Positions 24,677 through 37,111 of a stretch of 64,000 nt of DNA are shown here, piece after piece. The DNA lies in contig OZ176060.1 of NCBI GenBank assembly GCA_964247055.1, positions 1,426,001 through 1,490,000 of the forward strand. Direction: 5' to 3'. Origin of the DNA: Paragordius varius (taxonomy: Eukaryota > Nematomorpha). Each line of letters begins with the position of its first letter. Position 1 is the stretch's first letter. The notes under the pieces are model-generated. The model did no database searches and was not told where the DNA came from. It worked only from the letters and a program-made list of their open reading frames with translations. The translations under genes were made by a program, and so were the position numbers.

Positions 24677-25427
24677 GGTACATGCTAAGTGTTGATGGCA
24701 TATCTTGCCAAAAATATTCAATTTCACCAAGCTGTCATAATTTAACGTTTTCATGCTGCCCACAAATTTGCAACAAAAATAATAAATGCACTCATATTTG
24801 TATTCCCGAAATGTCTTTGGGCATTTGTTTACCTAAATGCATTTGTCCCTCTGGTATGTTTCTGTTAACCGATAAAAAGACATGCATTAATGATCCATGT
24901 TATATAAATAATGGTGGGTGTCAACATATTTGCTTAAACATTTATAATGCTAAATCGGTTGATTTAAAATGGAACGATCCGCCTACTATACGATGCGAAT
25001 GCCATGCTGGATACAGCTTAGATATAAATGGAAAATCTTGTGTGAAGAATTACAAAGGTATTGTAGAGGATTATGAATGCGCTGGCGGCCGTAGTAAATA
25101 TATCGCAGGTCACAAACATTGTTTGTGTGACACTTTTAATATAAATGCCTACAACAAAAAAAGTTCGAAGAACCCATTATTTTTTTCGGATAAAAATGTA
25201 TGGAGAATAGCTGGCGATGGAAAATCCTGTTGTAATTACGTAGATAGTGCATGTTATTGTAATATATTATCGTTGGCATCTAACGATGGAAGAACATGTA
25301 TAGAAAATCCTTGTCTAATAGAAAACGGAGGATGCCCACAAGATTGTATATTCAATATAGAAAACCTATATCAAACCTCGCATTGCAAGTGTACAAGGCC
25401 ATATTTTGTTGCTGGGTCAAATAAAAA
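24677..25427 (+). CDS. Exon 17: longest exon, several EGF-like modules
   Basis: 751 nt. Modules in order: YMLSVDGISC; FSCCPQICNKNNKCTHICIP with KCICPSGMFLLTDKKTC; NDPCYINNGGCQHICLN with CECHAGYSLDINGKSC; a long linker with YECAGG and HKHCLCDTF; GDGKSCCNYVDSACYCN (half-EGF); then ENPCLIENGGCPQDCIF with HCKCTRPYFVAGSNKK. NGGCQHICLN and GYSLDINGKSC are textbook LDL-receptor EGF. Ends AA in phase 2; the next exon supplies A, giving SNKKSCC. Confidence 0.9.
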
Positions 25428-26250
25428 GTATATCTATTAGCGTTATTTCTAAACTATAAAAAGTTTTTGTAATGTTAAATAAAACAATGAAAACTTAAAT
25501 GTTTATGTAAATCGATTTTCATACTTTATATGTAAATAAGACAATCATATGACAAAAAATTAAAGTGGTTGGTAAAATCTTGTAATATAAAATTAACTCT
25601 TAAGGGCTTTTTTATTAATTGGCATTAAATGGCGTTTCCCTTTGAGAATGTTCTATCAAACAATTCGCATCTTAGTTCCGAATTAATAATTTTATGTTGA
25701 ATATATATATCTTAGATCTTTTGTTACACCAAATATTATAGGGTTTATCGGATATGACTTCCTTGTTTCATAATAGATTAAAGTATGTCTTTTTTTGTAG
25801 CCTAAATATTTTTTTTCCAATCTATACATAAATTTGCCATTTGGTTGTTTTGCCTTTGTGGCGCTTGACTAATGCATGTTAAAGCCATTTAATTAGTATG
25901 AATAAAATATTAAATAGTTATATCAAATAAGCTATATTAATGTGTATTGTTATTTTTCAAATTTTTTACGATCACCCTTTTAACTATTTGTAAACTACTA
26001 CAATTGAGTAAAAACGGGATTTTAAAGCAGTAACGATTATAGGCCATATTAAGAGGTGTTATTTGCACGTATGCCATGTATGTGACATTTTTGTTTATAT
26101 TAGTAAGATTTTTTAAAATTGCGAAAAGATACGGTTTAAAATATGTAAACTAATAAATCAAAATTCAAAAATCCCATACATGGCTATGTAAATTAAATAC
26201 TCTTTGAGCCATTTAAAATACAGATATGTCCCCAGCTCGTTACGGTCTGC

Positions 26251-26795
26251 ACAGTCAAAAAATATCATGATAATATTAATTTCACTAGATAGATATATCA
26301 TGAATCTTTTGGTCTTATGCTCTACCAGTGAAATAAGAATTACACTTTGATGGTAACTACTCCACTTCAGAAAATGGCGAAATTTGCGCATATTTTGCTG
26401 TAAATAATTGTTTTTGGGATAGCTAAATCCTCCAAAAATGCCACTAAAATATATAATATCATATATAAAGAGTAATATCAGAAAATTTCAATTTTTAAAC
26501 GAGGCGGCAGAAAGTCTTATAATTTTTAGACATCTAAAATAGGCAAGTTATCTTAAACCCTAATTTGCGATAGACTAAATTTTGATAGCTGTTGAGATTT
26601 TACATGTATATAACAAAAACAAAAAGAGGTTTAATTTTTTAAATCATTTATGTAAAGCATACTTAGTTTATTTAATTTAGAATAAAAATGGGACTTTACC
26701 GAAATTTCGTTATAATTTTAATTTTTATGAAATTCCAATATTCAAAAATATTTTGTTTAATGAAAATAAAGTTCTTAAAATTATATTTAATAAAA
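26251..26795. repeat. Palindromic family 2, partial copy
   Basis: Begins CACAGTCAAAAAATATCATG and follows the left arm of the 13651-14812 element (CAGAAAATGGCGAAATTTG, CACTAAAATATAT blocks). Only this one arm and part of the interior are present; another copy follows directly. Confidence 0.55.
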
Positions 26796-26799
26796 TTAA

Positions 26800-28895
26800 G
26801 ACAAAAATATCTTGATGAAAACATATTCTGATAGAAAAATGTGTCAGGATTATCACGGTGTTGAATTTCGCCCTTATGAGTGGTATAAGAAAGTTTTTTA
26901 TTGTGGTATGTGCTCCATATCAACATCACTAAATTTGCGCACATTTGTTTAAATAAAATTTTTTTGGTGAAAGCCAAGCGCTTCATTTCAATCACTAAAA
27001 TATATCATAAACTATATATAAAAACAATATTTACAAAAAATTTTAATTTTTAGAGGTGGGCTAAGAAAAGCCCAATTTTTTTTCGCTTCTAAAACACTAG
27101 ACAACAAATTTTAACTTTTTTTAACAGCCATTCTTGTAAATTTAAAATTTATTTCATTAAAGTACATAATTAGTATATCTGAAAAGAAAATTGGTCCTAC
27201 ATGAAAGAATTTTTTTATATTAGAGTTTATCGATAATTTTTGACCCCGATTTAACATTAAACTCGAAATTTCATAAATTTAAAGTTTTAGATATGAAGCC
27301 ATGTATTTTATATCATTCGAAAGAGCGCAAAAAACTGCATCTTTTAAATGGTAGTAAGTCAATTAAATCCACCGGATGTAAAAGTTATTTGGATTTAAAT
27401 GGTCAAAATTTTCAACCCTTAAATAAGTCAGGAATTTTCACAGACAAACTAATTTTTAAATCATTTAAATTATTTTAATATTATTATTAGGGTTATATTA
27501 GTATTTAATTTAAAAAAAATGTTTGGAAAAGCTTTTGGTTTGCTTTTTTAATAAAAATTATAATTATCATAAATATTTTACCTAGTGGATACTAAAATGC
27601 ATAGTTATAACTGTAAATTTATTACATAATGGCTATAAAAGATCAAAAATACCTTAAACTTTGTTTTTATTTTTAATTTTCGAAATTATCAGCCTTGTAT
27701 AGATAATAAATTAATATTGATGAGATGGTAATTTTTAAAAAACAAAAAACTTAAAAATGGCTGTTTTGAGTGACATAAAAGCAATAAAAAATGTTTTAAT
27801 CAAAAAAAACTTTCTTGTGTTATCTTTTTTGGACATTCATCTCCATCTAAACAAAGTTTGAGCTATTTTCATCTATTAGTTTTAAAAATATTATAATTAA
27901 AAAAAATGCTCTCGCTTCGCGCGTTTGTCGCTCTTTGTGTCCAATATTAACTGTCGATGTAATACATATTAGTATACATTTTATAGAGTTTTTATTACTC
28001 TTTCGAATGATATATTACAAATGGGCATTACTTGTATACTTTTAAAGAAAAACATTTTTTAGTAAAATTTTGATAAAGAGGGCGCATAATCTAAAAAATC
28101 AAATTATACAAAATTCTTCCAACGAGTTATAATTTTTATTTCAGATTTACTGTTAAAATGATATTAAATATCAAAAAATACAAAAAACTCGAGTGGAGAA
28201 AAAATTTGTTGTCTAGTGAAATGAGCCCCTTTTAAAATAATCGGGAAAATCCAGATATTGCTCGATGAAAACTTTAAATATGTGCTAAATTTATATATAA
28301 AGCAAAAATATTTTTTAAAAACTGCATATTCAAAAATTTAACTTTTACAAAATCTTTGTTGAAGCGTCACAATATTTTAAGTCATGATGAAAACGGATAA
28401 AAACGCTTTAAGATATTATAACACTTTTTCAATATAATTCGATTATAAATATTTCTATCGCTTAGTAATTTTTAAAGGTTCGTTTGCTTAAAAAATTTGC
28501 TGAATTTCTGTAAAAATACAATATTGATTTAATATAAATTTCATATTTATAAAATATTTATCGCGCAACAAAATTTTTGCGTTTATTTAAAGAAGGTAGA
28601 GCAACAAATAAATTTGGGACTCCCATTTAAACATTTTTTAAAATATTGTTTTGCTTTTTATAAGTAGTTTATGATTTTAGTACTATTTTTTGAAGCATTT
28701 AACTTTCATCAAAATATTTTATTGCAAAAAATGTGGTCAAATTTAGACATTTTTTGATATGGAGCACTTACCACAAAAGTGTAAATAACTTTTTTATATC
28801 ACTCATAAGCCTTAAAACCAAAACCACCATTATTCCTGATACATTTTTCTATCGAAATATATATATTCATCATAATATTTTTTGTGTACTATGTG
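26800..28895. mobile_element. Palindromic family 2, copy with nested CACTA-like insertion
   Basis: Left arm from about 26800 (ATATCTTGATGAAAACAT block) and right end TTTTTTGTGTACTATGTG at 28895 are related to the 13651-14812 element. Without the nested CACTA-like element (27095-28218) about 0.97 kb remains. The interruption falls after TTTTCGCTTCTAAAA, where the uninterrupted relative reads TTTTTCGCTCTTCTAAAATT, so the order of insertion is clear. Confidence 0.7.
27095..28218. mobile_element. CACTA-like non-autonomous element, copy B (both ends present)
   Basis: Perfect terminal inverted repeats CACTAGACAACAAATTTT and AAAATTTGTTGTCTAGTG, flanked by AAA on both sides, as expected of the 3-bp target duplication of CACTA transposons. 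1,124 bp, no transposase. Contains a 61-codon ORF at 27293-27478 starting MKPCILYHSKERKK. The superfamily assignment rests on the CACTA start and 3-bp duplication only. Confidence 0.85.
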
Positions 28896-31023
28896 TAAAT
28901 AAATAGTAACAATTAAGTTATGGGCAAAATCATAACACTAGTCGACAAATTTGGACATTTTTATGCACCACCAATCAAACTTTTTAAATTATGACTAATT
29001 TCAGTGTTTTAAAACCCAATTTGAAAAAAATTTTGATCCCGCCGATCAGAATTTTGAAATTTTATAGGTTTTTCAATTTTTCAAAAACAAGAGAAAATTA
29101 AATATAACTTTATAACAAAATGTTATAATATTATAAACTTAATATCATTTAATAAGCGTTTTAAACTCTATCTTTTGAATATAAATATGTCATTTAAATA
29201 TCAGAGAGAAAAAAATAGTACGGTTTTAAACGTCAAAATTTAGTCTTTTTTTTCAAGTGAATTTTTAACACATATAAAATTTTTTAAAAAAAATACTAAA
29301 AAAGCTATGGTTTAAACCTTCGGCTTTCAGATAGGCTATATTTTTTTGTTAGATTTCGTTCTTTCGAGTACTTATTAGACTTTTTCTCTTGAGTTGGTTC
29401 TTATAAAAAATCCTTTATTTATACCTAGTGGATATACCTTATTTTTTTATGATTATTGGTTGTTTTGTATTTTGAATTTCAGATGGATGTTGTGTAGCTA
29501 CTTTTAATCGAATATACTGTTATGGGGTTGGACCATTTGTATTACCTAATTTATATTCAATTTAATTGTAGAATTTATCTAACTTTATTCTGTGAATTGG
29601 TTAATTTGACATGTCAATTTGACTGGATTTTGCTTGCAAGTCTCTCTTATCGGACATTACGATTACTTATTGTTATCTTTGCCATATCTGGCATAATTAT
29701 AGGATCGCTTGGGGGATATGCAGAGCTTGTGCAGCCGCCCATATCTATCACATTATACATAAGCCCCTTTTAAATTTTTAATACTTTGGCTCTTAGCTTG
29801 TTTAGTATCTTATTTAATGCCTAGAATTTGTTATCCATGCATGGAATATTACTTGTATCGACTTGCTTGTTTGAATATTTAAACATATGTTCACGAGGAA
29901 TGATTGTTATTTTTGAATTTAATTGAAATTTAAAAATTAAATTTTGGAAAAATCCTATTGGTGGCCTCAATTTTCTTTTTTGTTTTGCCCTTTCCATTAG
30001 GTATCAGAAAATGCACAAATAATGGGGTGGTGCAAAACCTTGTTGAGCAGTATAATCGAAAATTAATTTAGCATCCAACATCGATAACAAATAAAAATCA
30101 TAATTATGCGCTAACTAATCATTAACCTAAAATTAAAGTAATAATAAATTGTTATGAGATAAAAAAATTGTCTTGAATTAAAAAAATTGCTTTTACTTGA
30201 AAGTTGTTTTGAAAATTTGGTTGAAAAAATTTTTCTCTTGACTTGAATAAATGTTGTCTATGGTTGAAAAATGTTGCGTTTGTTTGAAAAAAATATTATT
30301 TTTGACTAAAAATATTATATGTGCAAATTTATTCTGTTATATTGTTAATACAATCTTGTTATTATTGATGTGCATTTTGATGCCAAAACTTTTTGAATGT
30401 GTGGCCGGCTTGGTTTCATTACAGAATATATATATTTGTCAATTGGTTCCTTTAAACGTTTCCTTTGATCTTTTTAGAATGTGAAACTTTGCATCATTAA
30501 ATTTGTTATTCATTAAAATTACTTGCCCATTAAAGTTTTTATAGCTGTCTTACCGGCTCCGTTTACCCAGGAGACCTTGTTTTTATTTTAGCATCAGTAT
30601 AATGTTTTGAGTGTAATGATACATCTATTTAAAAGCTCAACGTATTTTTAGAATAGTCTCTTTATTTAATGCTTTTGTCTCCCTTCACTATCTATTAAAT
30701 AAATATTTAATAATGTATTTTTTTTTAAATAAATTTTTACGACATTTGTAGTATCGAATTGATTTATAAAAAATAATAAAAATAAATTATTGATATTGAC
30801 AACAATATTGAAACTTGGTTTATTTTCCTTTTTATTTTAAATGAGACTGTTTAAGAACTTGAATGACGGCAGCAATAAGCGATCAAACCGGTTTGATCAA
30901 ACCCACCGAACCTATTATATATATAATACATGAATATAAGTTAATTACACTTTACAAATAATTGTCATGGTAAATGGGTGGAATTATTTTAACCTAAAAA
31001 TAAGGATTCAAATATTTTGATAG

Positions 31024-31147
31024 ATCATGTTGTGTTATAACAAATAATGGTTTCAATTGTATATGTGGATATGGATATAAATGGATTACTAATTCTTTGG
31101 AATGCGTCAAGGATGTATGCCAAGTAGATAATGGTGGATGTGGACAA
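31024..31147 (+). CDS. Exon 18: half-EGF and start of an EGF module
   Basis: Reads SCCVITNNGFNCICGYGYKW, ITNSLEC, then VKDVCQVDNGGCGQ. Phase-2 join with exon 17 restores a lysine. It stops in the middle of the NGGCxxIC motif; after the 23-nt intron the next exon begins with IC, a very strong proof of that intron. Confidence 0.9.
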
Positions 31148-31170
31148 GTTACTTTTTATTTTACATTCAG

Positions 31171-31353
31171 ATTTGCCGAGTATACGGGGATCGTACTGAA
31201 TGTCATTGTAAAAAAAATTATTTCTTGTTAGAAGACAAAAAATCTTGTTGTCCAAAGTTTACCTCTATTAATTTAAATAAATGCGATTGTGGTGTTGGGA
31301 TGAAACAAAAAGATAATGACACCACCTGTTTTTCTTATGAGAATGATATTCAA
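31171..31353 (+). CDS. Exon 19: EGF module end and half-EGF
   Basis: Starts ICRVYGDRTECHCKKNYFLL, then EDKKSCCPKFTSINLNKCDC and GVGMKQKDNDTTC. With exon 18 it forms NGGCGQICRVYGDRTECHC. Ends ENDIQ in phase 0; a 23-nt intron (starts GTTTTT, ends TTTTAG) follows. Confidence 0.88.
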
Positions 31354-31376
31354 GTTTTTAATTTATAGATTTTTAG

Positions 31377-31692
31377 AAAATTTTTCAAAGCATTTCAATA
31401 ACCACAAATGTTTATTTGGATATGCCTCTCTTTTTATTGCCATTTAGCGAATGTGCTATTCAAAATCACCCATGTTCACAGATATGTCGTACTAATACAA
31501 ATTCAATAGATACATATACATGTTCGTGTATAAATGGATTTGTTCTGCAAAATGATAATAAAAGTTGTTGCAATAATATTGGTGAATGTTATTGCACATA
31601 CCCGACACAATTTGATAAAAAAAGTAAAACATGTATAGACACCACTGGTTGTGACAAAAATCCTTGCTCCCAAGTTTGTATAGAAAATAAAG
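31377..31692 (+). CDS. Exon 20: linker, EGF and half-EGF modules
   Basis: Begins with a cysteine-free linker KIFQSISITTNVYLDMPLFL, then SECAIQNHPCSQICRTN with YTCSCINGFVLQNDNKSCC, NNIGECYCTYPTQF and DKNPCSQVCIENKG. The upstream border is placed by frame: a 23-nt intron makes the whole chain continuous. Ends AAA G (phase 1), completed by GC at 34021 to give IENKGVKCNC. Confidence 0.82.
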
Positions 31693-34020
31693 GTTTTATA
31701 ATCAAATTTTTATAACAAAATCAAACATAATGAGCTTTGGAAATTACCTATAATTCAATTTTTAAACTATGATAAAAATAATCAATTTTAAATATGAGAA
31801 ATAGCGTATACACCGTAAACTATATTTTATAAAACCTTTTAAAATATTCTTAGTTATTTGGCCAAGTTTTCGTGAGCAAATTAGTATTAAACTGAGAGAC
31901 TTATTCAATACATATGCCTTGTAGAATTTCACTTTATAGAATTCTTTATATTATAGCAAATCGTTTGAAATGAATTGAACCATTGTAAGATTCATTTGTC
32001 GTTAAGCCAATCGGCCAAGGCAACTCCAATGTTAATAATAAAATATGATAGAGTTATTGGTATTTCTACGATGTCATTTAGTAAGTATAACACCCCATCA
32101 GCTTGTAAAATAATTTATTGTATGTGCTTGCGGATTATGGAATTTTAGTTTAATGAAAACATGTAATATTATTAACTCCACTTAAAATTTAGTTTTTTGT
32201 GGCATATTATAAAACTTTTCTTTTACCCAATAAAAGGTTATTACTTTTTGTGGTTATTGTGCCGTAGATTTAAGTATTTGGACCTGCTAAATGCAAATCT
32301 TTTAAACATGCAGTACCGATATTGCGGGATAAAATTGTGTTCTAAATTGTAAAGAGTTTTCTTTCGAAAAAAGGATTTTGCTTTAAATTTTAATTTATAG
32401 CAAAATTTTGGAGTAAGTTTATGATATTTTGATGCATAAACGATATAAACAACTAATTAAATAAAAACTTTTATATAATTCGATGAAGCTTAACTTTTCC
32501 ATTAACAATATGCTTGACTTCAAGTAAATATATTAGTGTAAAAACAACTTATTTTCATATGGATTTGTCAAACTCAAAGCATAATTTTAAATAATCAGGA
32601 AGTTGATTAAAAACTTTTTTCACATAAAATTGGCCATAAGATTGCAGCATATAATTTGTTGCCCATTTTGGCTAAATGAACAGAGGGTTGTAAGTCACAA
32701 ATAATAAAAAAACATGTGACATAGAAGTATTTTATGTCTATTATAATAATCATTAAATTAAAATGTTTAGTCATTTAGGCGTATTTATATAGGCTATACA
32801 ATATAAATTTTAGAATTATTATAAGAATCATAATATCTTTAACGAGATTAAAAAATTTGAAACGACATGGATTTTTATGATTGCAAGAAATTCAGAAATT
32901 CCATATTATATATTTTAAATATATTTTTTGAAAGAGTAGGGTTGACCGAGGTATTAAAAAATAATATTAAGTATATTACCAATTAAATGCCTTATTTCAG
33001 TTAATTATTTTATAATTTGGTTTAATTGGGTGCATGTTTTGTGTAAGCATAAATATACTTATTTTTAGTATAGATTATATTATGGTTTATTGAAAAGGGC
33101 TATTAGTTTTAAAACCAGCCAGTGGGACTGTAGGTAAGGCGTGAGTAAGGTTCAATTATACACTAGACACATATAACTCAAAATTTAAATATTTTTTAAA
33201 AAAAAATATTATTGTTATTTAAAATAATAATAAAATTCCTTTATTTACTGCTTATTATACCATTTGCGCTTCAAGAGTGTCCTTGAACACTTTAAGATGG
33301 TCCTTGTACATTTCAAGTTGGTCCTTTGACTTTTTTGTTTTGTTTTTAACTTTTATCAATTAAGTCGTATATCATTCATCTATTTGATCGTTTTTATCCC
33401 ATTTTCTATTATTTGCCATAAATTTTAAATTATCAACTTTCAATCATTGAGAAACCGAATATATTTATTAAATTAAAATTATTTTGGATATTTATAAGAT
33501 TTTAACGCGTAATAAAAAAATTTATAAGTTTTCTGGGTTATTATTTACAATTTTTGATTAAAAACATTTAAAAGTTAATAATTTTGTTAAATTGGAAAAA
33601 AATTAGTACAAAACACAAAAGTGGTTTTTTGATAAAAAATTTTATTTTTAAATGAATAAATATATAATAAATAAAGAAAATTAGGTTAAAAAATAATATT
33701 AAAAAATACATGCAAAAATTATGGTTAAATGAGTATTTAAAAATTTGACCAACTTGAAGTGTTCAAGGACCAAATTGAAGTGTTCAAGAACCAACTTGAA
33801 ATGTTCAAGGACCAACTTGAGAGTTTAAGGACACTCTTGAAGTGCAAATAATATATCAAGTAAGCATATTTTTAAATTTTTGATATAATAGTTTGTGGGC
33901 TAATTATTTAATAAGGAAAAGAAACCCATAATATCTTTTTATGTTTTAAGCCATTTAAATGATGGCATGCAAAAGAATTTTTACTTTTGGGCGCAAAAAA
34001 ATTATAATATATATTTTTAG
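31693..34020 (+). other. Long intron (2.3 kb)
   Basis: Mostly A+T-rich, with a short inverted-repeat element (family 3, 33260-33850). Nothing else recognised between 31700 and 33250. Acceptor TTTTTAG directly before exon 21. Confidence 0.75.
33260..33850. mobile_element. Inverted-repeat MITE family 3, copy 1
   Basis: Left end ATTTGCGCTTCAAGAGTGTC, right end its near-complement (CACTCTTGAAGTGCAAAT). Inside each terminus the unit GTCCTTGAACACTTCAAGTTG is repeated directly three to four times, with the reverse complement at the other end. About 0.59 kb, A+T-rich core, no ORF. Copies also at 39008 and 40313. Confidence 0.8.
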
Positions 34021-34209
34021 GCGTCAAATGTAATTGCGATTCCGGATTTAATCTACATCAAGACGGTCGTTCCTGTTGTTATAATGACAAGAATATAACA
34101 ATTTGTGAATGTCCATTTGGATTTTTTTATGATCCTCATGAAAAAGTTTGTGTCAAAAATAGGTGTTTTCAAAATAATGAAAATTGGACTGATTGTCCTA
34201 ATCTCGAAT
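34021..34209 (+). CDS. Exon 21: EGF end and half-EGF module
   Basis: Reads VKCNCDSGFNLHQDGRSCCY, NDKNITICECPFGFFYDPHE, KVCVKNRCFQNN and DCPNLE. Starts in phase 1 completing a glycine. Ends CTC GAA T in phase 1 before a 23-nt intron (34210-34232). Confidence 0.88.
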
Positions 34210-34232
34210 GTATTTTAAATAATTAATTATAG

Positions 34233-34489
34233 ATAATTCCTTAAAAAATATTAAACTATTGTTGAAGAATTATTGCAACATCAAAAATAATTGCCTTAAG
34301 TGTTTATGCGATACCAATAAACAAGATTCTTTGGTGGGTAAAATATGTCCCTTAAATAACACTGATATCTGCAAAAAAAACAGAAACTGTTGTCCTTCCA
34401 ACGAGCTTTTACATTACGACGGTGTTTCATGTTGCAAATATTTAGACGAAGAATACAAAGATTGCACATGTATTACGGATGAACGAAAT
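34233..34489 (+). CDS. Exon 22: cysteine-rich EGF-like modules
   Basis: T+AT completes tyrosine, then NSLKNIKLLLKNYCNIKNNC, LKCLCDTNK, KNRNCCPSNELLHYDGVSCC and KDCTCITDERN. The start differs from the first ATG-like codon of the open frame because splicing supplies the upstream part. Ends in phase 0 at a GTAAAA donor. Confidence 0.82.
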
Positions 34490-36674
34490 GTAAAACATTT
34501 AATCAATTATTAAAATTTTATAATTTTTAATTTTAGGGCTATTATTAGGGGATATTTTTCTTGATTTATTATTTTGACTTGTATAGATAAGAAAATATAT
34601 ACTATTATAACATTAAATATTTTGTCCAACACTGGAGTAATAATCATAATATATTAATGAATTTTATTCAAATTATTATGACCAGATTAATATATGATTA
34701 TTCAAATAGTGCTAAATTAAGATTTCTTTTCCTAGTTCCTACCCATAAAACCTTGAATTTAGACTAAGATATACGAATAATAAACGTGTTTGTATTATAA
34801 TTTATTGAATAAAACAAAATTTATTTTATAAAATACTAAGAAGTATTTGACTTAAATATGAAAATCCCATAAACCTATAATAGATTATAGGTTTTACATT
34901 TTTACGTTGCAGAGACAGACGCGTATATAGGCGGGAAAGGGGCTAAGAAGCAGAGTGCTGATGCATCGGGCTAGTTGAAGGGGCGCCGGATTTTAATATA
35001 CTTAATCTTATTTAAAAAAATAGGTATTTAAAGTTATTATTTTAAATAATACATAAAATCACCCCTTTATGAGTGGTCATGATCTTCAATCTTGATCGAA
35101 ATTCTCCTCCAAAATTATCAATATTTAATAACCAACTATTGGAATGGGCTTGAATGAATGTGCATGTTTTTCATATTTATGTTTATGACGGGCTGCATTT
35201 CATCCCGCTCACGGTTTGAAATTAAATATATTTTAAAATACAAGGGGTTGCATTGGGGAGGGGGTGCAATCTCGAATTTATGCACCAGGCGCCAGAAATG
35301 CAGACTATACCTCTCTGTAAAGAGGTGGTACCCAAACCACGGACCTAAGCCTTCTTACTGCCTGTATTCTTATTTATTCTTAGAATTATTTAATGCTGAC
35401 ATTTTTAAACTGGTTTCGGTATTTTTCATAGGTATTTTATCCATTATAAAATAATTTTATTTGAGGCCTTTTCTTCGAAAGTATAACAACTATACTACAC
35501 ATTTTTAAAAGTAAGATTTTGTAATGAGAGCATGACCAAGGAATATAAAAAATTATGTCCGATGAACAATATGGTATTTACTAAAATTTTATTCTTTAAT
35601 TTTTATCCATCAGCTGCACCTAGTTTCGCTTAAAAAATGTTGATTTGCCAGGATATTTTGATAGAATGTCACCGCGAAATCAGTTTGCACCATTGCCATA
35701 AAGGGTTCCACGTGATAAAATCTTACCAATAGGTCGATTAATTGAATAATACGGTAATACTCACTCAATAATTATAGGGGTTGAATAAAATATTTTTTTT
35801 GTATCAAGGGCCGGGTACCATATATATCGACATTTTTTAGCTATTTGACACATATAAAGATATTTATACTGAACAGTGCCCCTAGATTTTTTTGCGGAGC
35901 GCATATGCATTGCAGCTCTGTTTTTTGGTTTTAGTCGAATGTACAAAAATTTGTGTTTCTTTGTTCCAGCTAACATTAATCTAATCATATTACAAATTTT
36001 TAACTCGATTTCTGTAGCGCCAATTCCCTGCATATTATTGATCATCATAAATAATGATTGTGTTAATACAAAAAAATCTATTTATAACTCTATCCGTGCT
36101 TAAGCATCTTACAACGCAAAGCATCTTCGAACCCCATATGGATTCTGACAGAATTTAGAATTATATTTTTGCAACATTTATGGTAATCTTATATAAAAAC
36201 TTTTGATAAGCAGGAAATACGATTCGGGATATATTAAAAACGATTTATGTTATAGCCATATAAGTGTCTTGAATAAATATTTAGGTTTTAAAATGAATTT
36301 TTAGAAAATAATAATATAAAGGATAGAAAATGTTTTAAATGGAAGTTTGGGGAAGAGATTGTTATAAAATACTAATATGGAATATCAATTCAAAAAACAA
36401 ATTACAGATACAAAGAAGGTATGCCATTTATAGTATATATTGGAAGATAAACCCGGATATTCTTTACATTAAAAATCTAAAATTTTTATATACAATTACA
36501 TCCAAATAATCAGTTGAAATTTATCCGTTATATGTATTTCTAAAACAGGGCCGTATCTGGCTCATGGAGCGTGGTGTATTAACATAATTGGTTAAATATT
36601 TGCCCATCTTTTCAGGACTAGGATATTACCTTACAATAGAATATAAAATCCAACATATATATTGATATTCCTAG
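34490..36674 (+). other. Long intron (2.2 kb)
   Basis: Contains a G+C-richer patch at about 34910-35330 (GGCGCC occurs near both of its ends, so it may be an unclassified insertion) and otherwise A+T-rich sequence. Open frames at 35158-35454 and 35761-36103 show no recognisable domain. Ends CCTAG. Confidence 0.7.
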
Positions 36675-36992
36675 GGCTGCACAAGTCTATGTAATAAAAA
36701 TAAAGTGTGTCCGTTTGAATGTTTACAATCTTTGCAAGGATTTTTATGTGTATGTCCTACTAATCATTTGTTGAATACTGAGCGAAAAATGTGCCATTAT
36801 AATCGCTGTAAATCTGAAATTAATTTATGCAATGAATGTTTGGCAATTAATGATCAAGCAATATGCACTTGTCCCAAAGGATACATCTTAGGCTCTGATA
36901 GACGAATTTGTTGTAATAAAAAAATATGTATTTGCCCCACAGATTTTTTCGTATGTGAAAACAATTCAATGTGTTGTATTAATCCATGCAAA
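36675..36992 (+). CDS. Exon 23: EGF-like modules
   Basis: Starts GCTSLCNKNKVCPFECLQSL with FLCVCPTNHLLNTERKMC, then INLCNECLAINDQAICTCPK with YILGSDRRICC, NKKICICPTDFFVC and MCCINPCK. Phase 0 at both ends. The following intron of 119 nt is the only one of intermediate length. Confidence 0.87.
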
Positions 36993-37111
36993 GTATTATT
37001 TATTTCAATAAATTTTTTATTATAATATTTGTTGATTTCTAATTAAAATTATAAATGTAGCTCATTAAGGATGTATTAATTTAAACAAATAAAATATTGA
37101 TGGCTTTTTAG

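Larger units (their letters stand above)
25428..31023 (+). other. Long intron (5.6 kb)
   Basis: Contains palindromic family 2 sequence at about 26251-28895 with a CACTA-like element (27095-28218) nested in it. The parts 25430-26250 and 28900-31020 are A+T-rich; open frames such as 29522-29773 have no recognisable domain. Acceptor TGATAG. Confidence 0.75.

Noticed and set aside
29522-29773. 83-codon frame with hydrophobic segments as a membrane protein gene
   Set aside because: A+T-rich frames easily give hydrophobic residues; no homologous pattern or flanking exon was seen.
31354-31447. 94-nt intron between exons 19 and 20 ending at CCATTTAG
   Set aside because: It would join phase 0 to phase 2; the 23-nt intron 31354-31376 keeps the frame and needs no exception.
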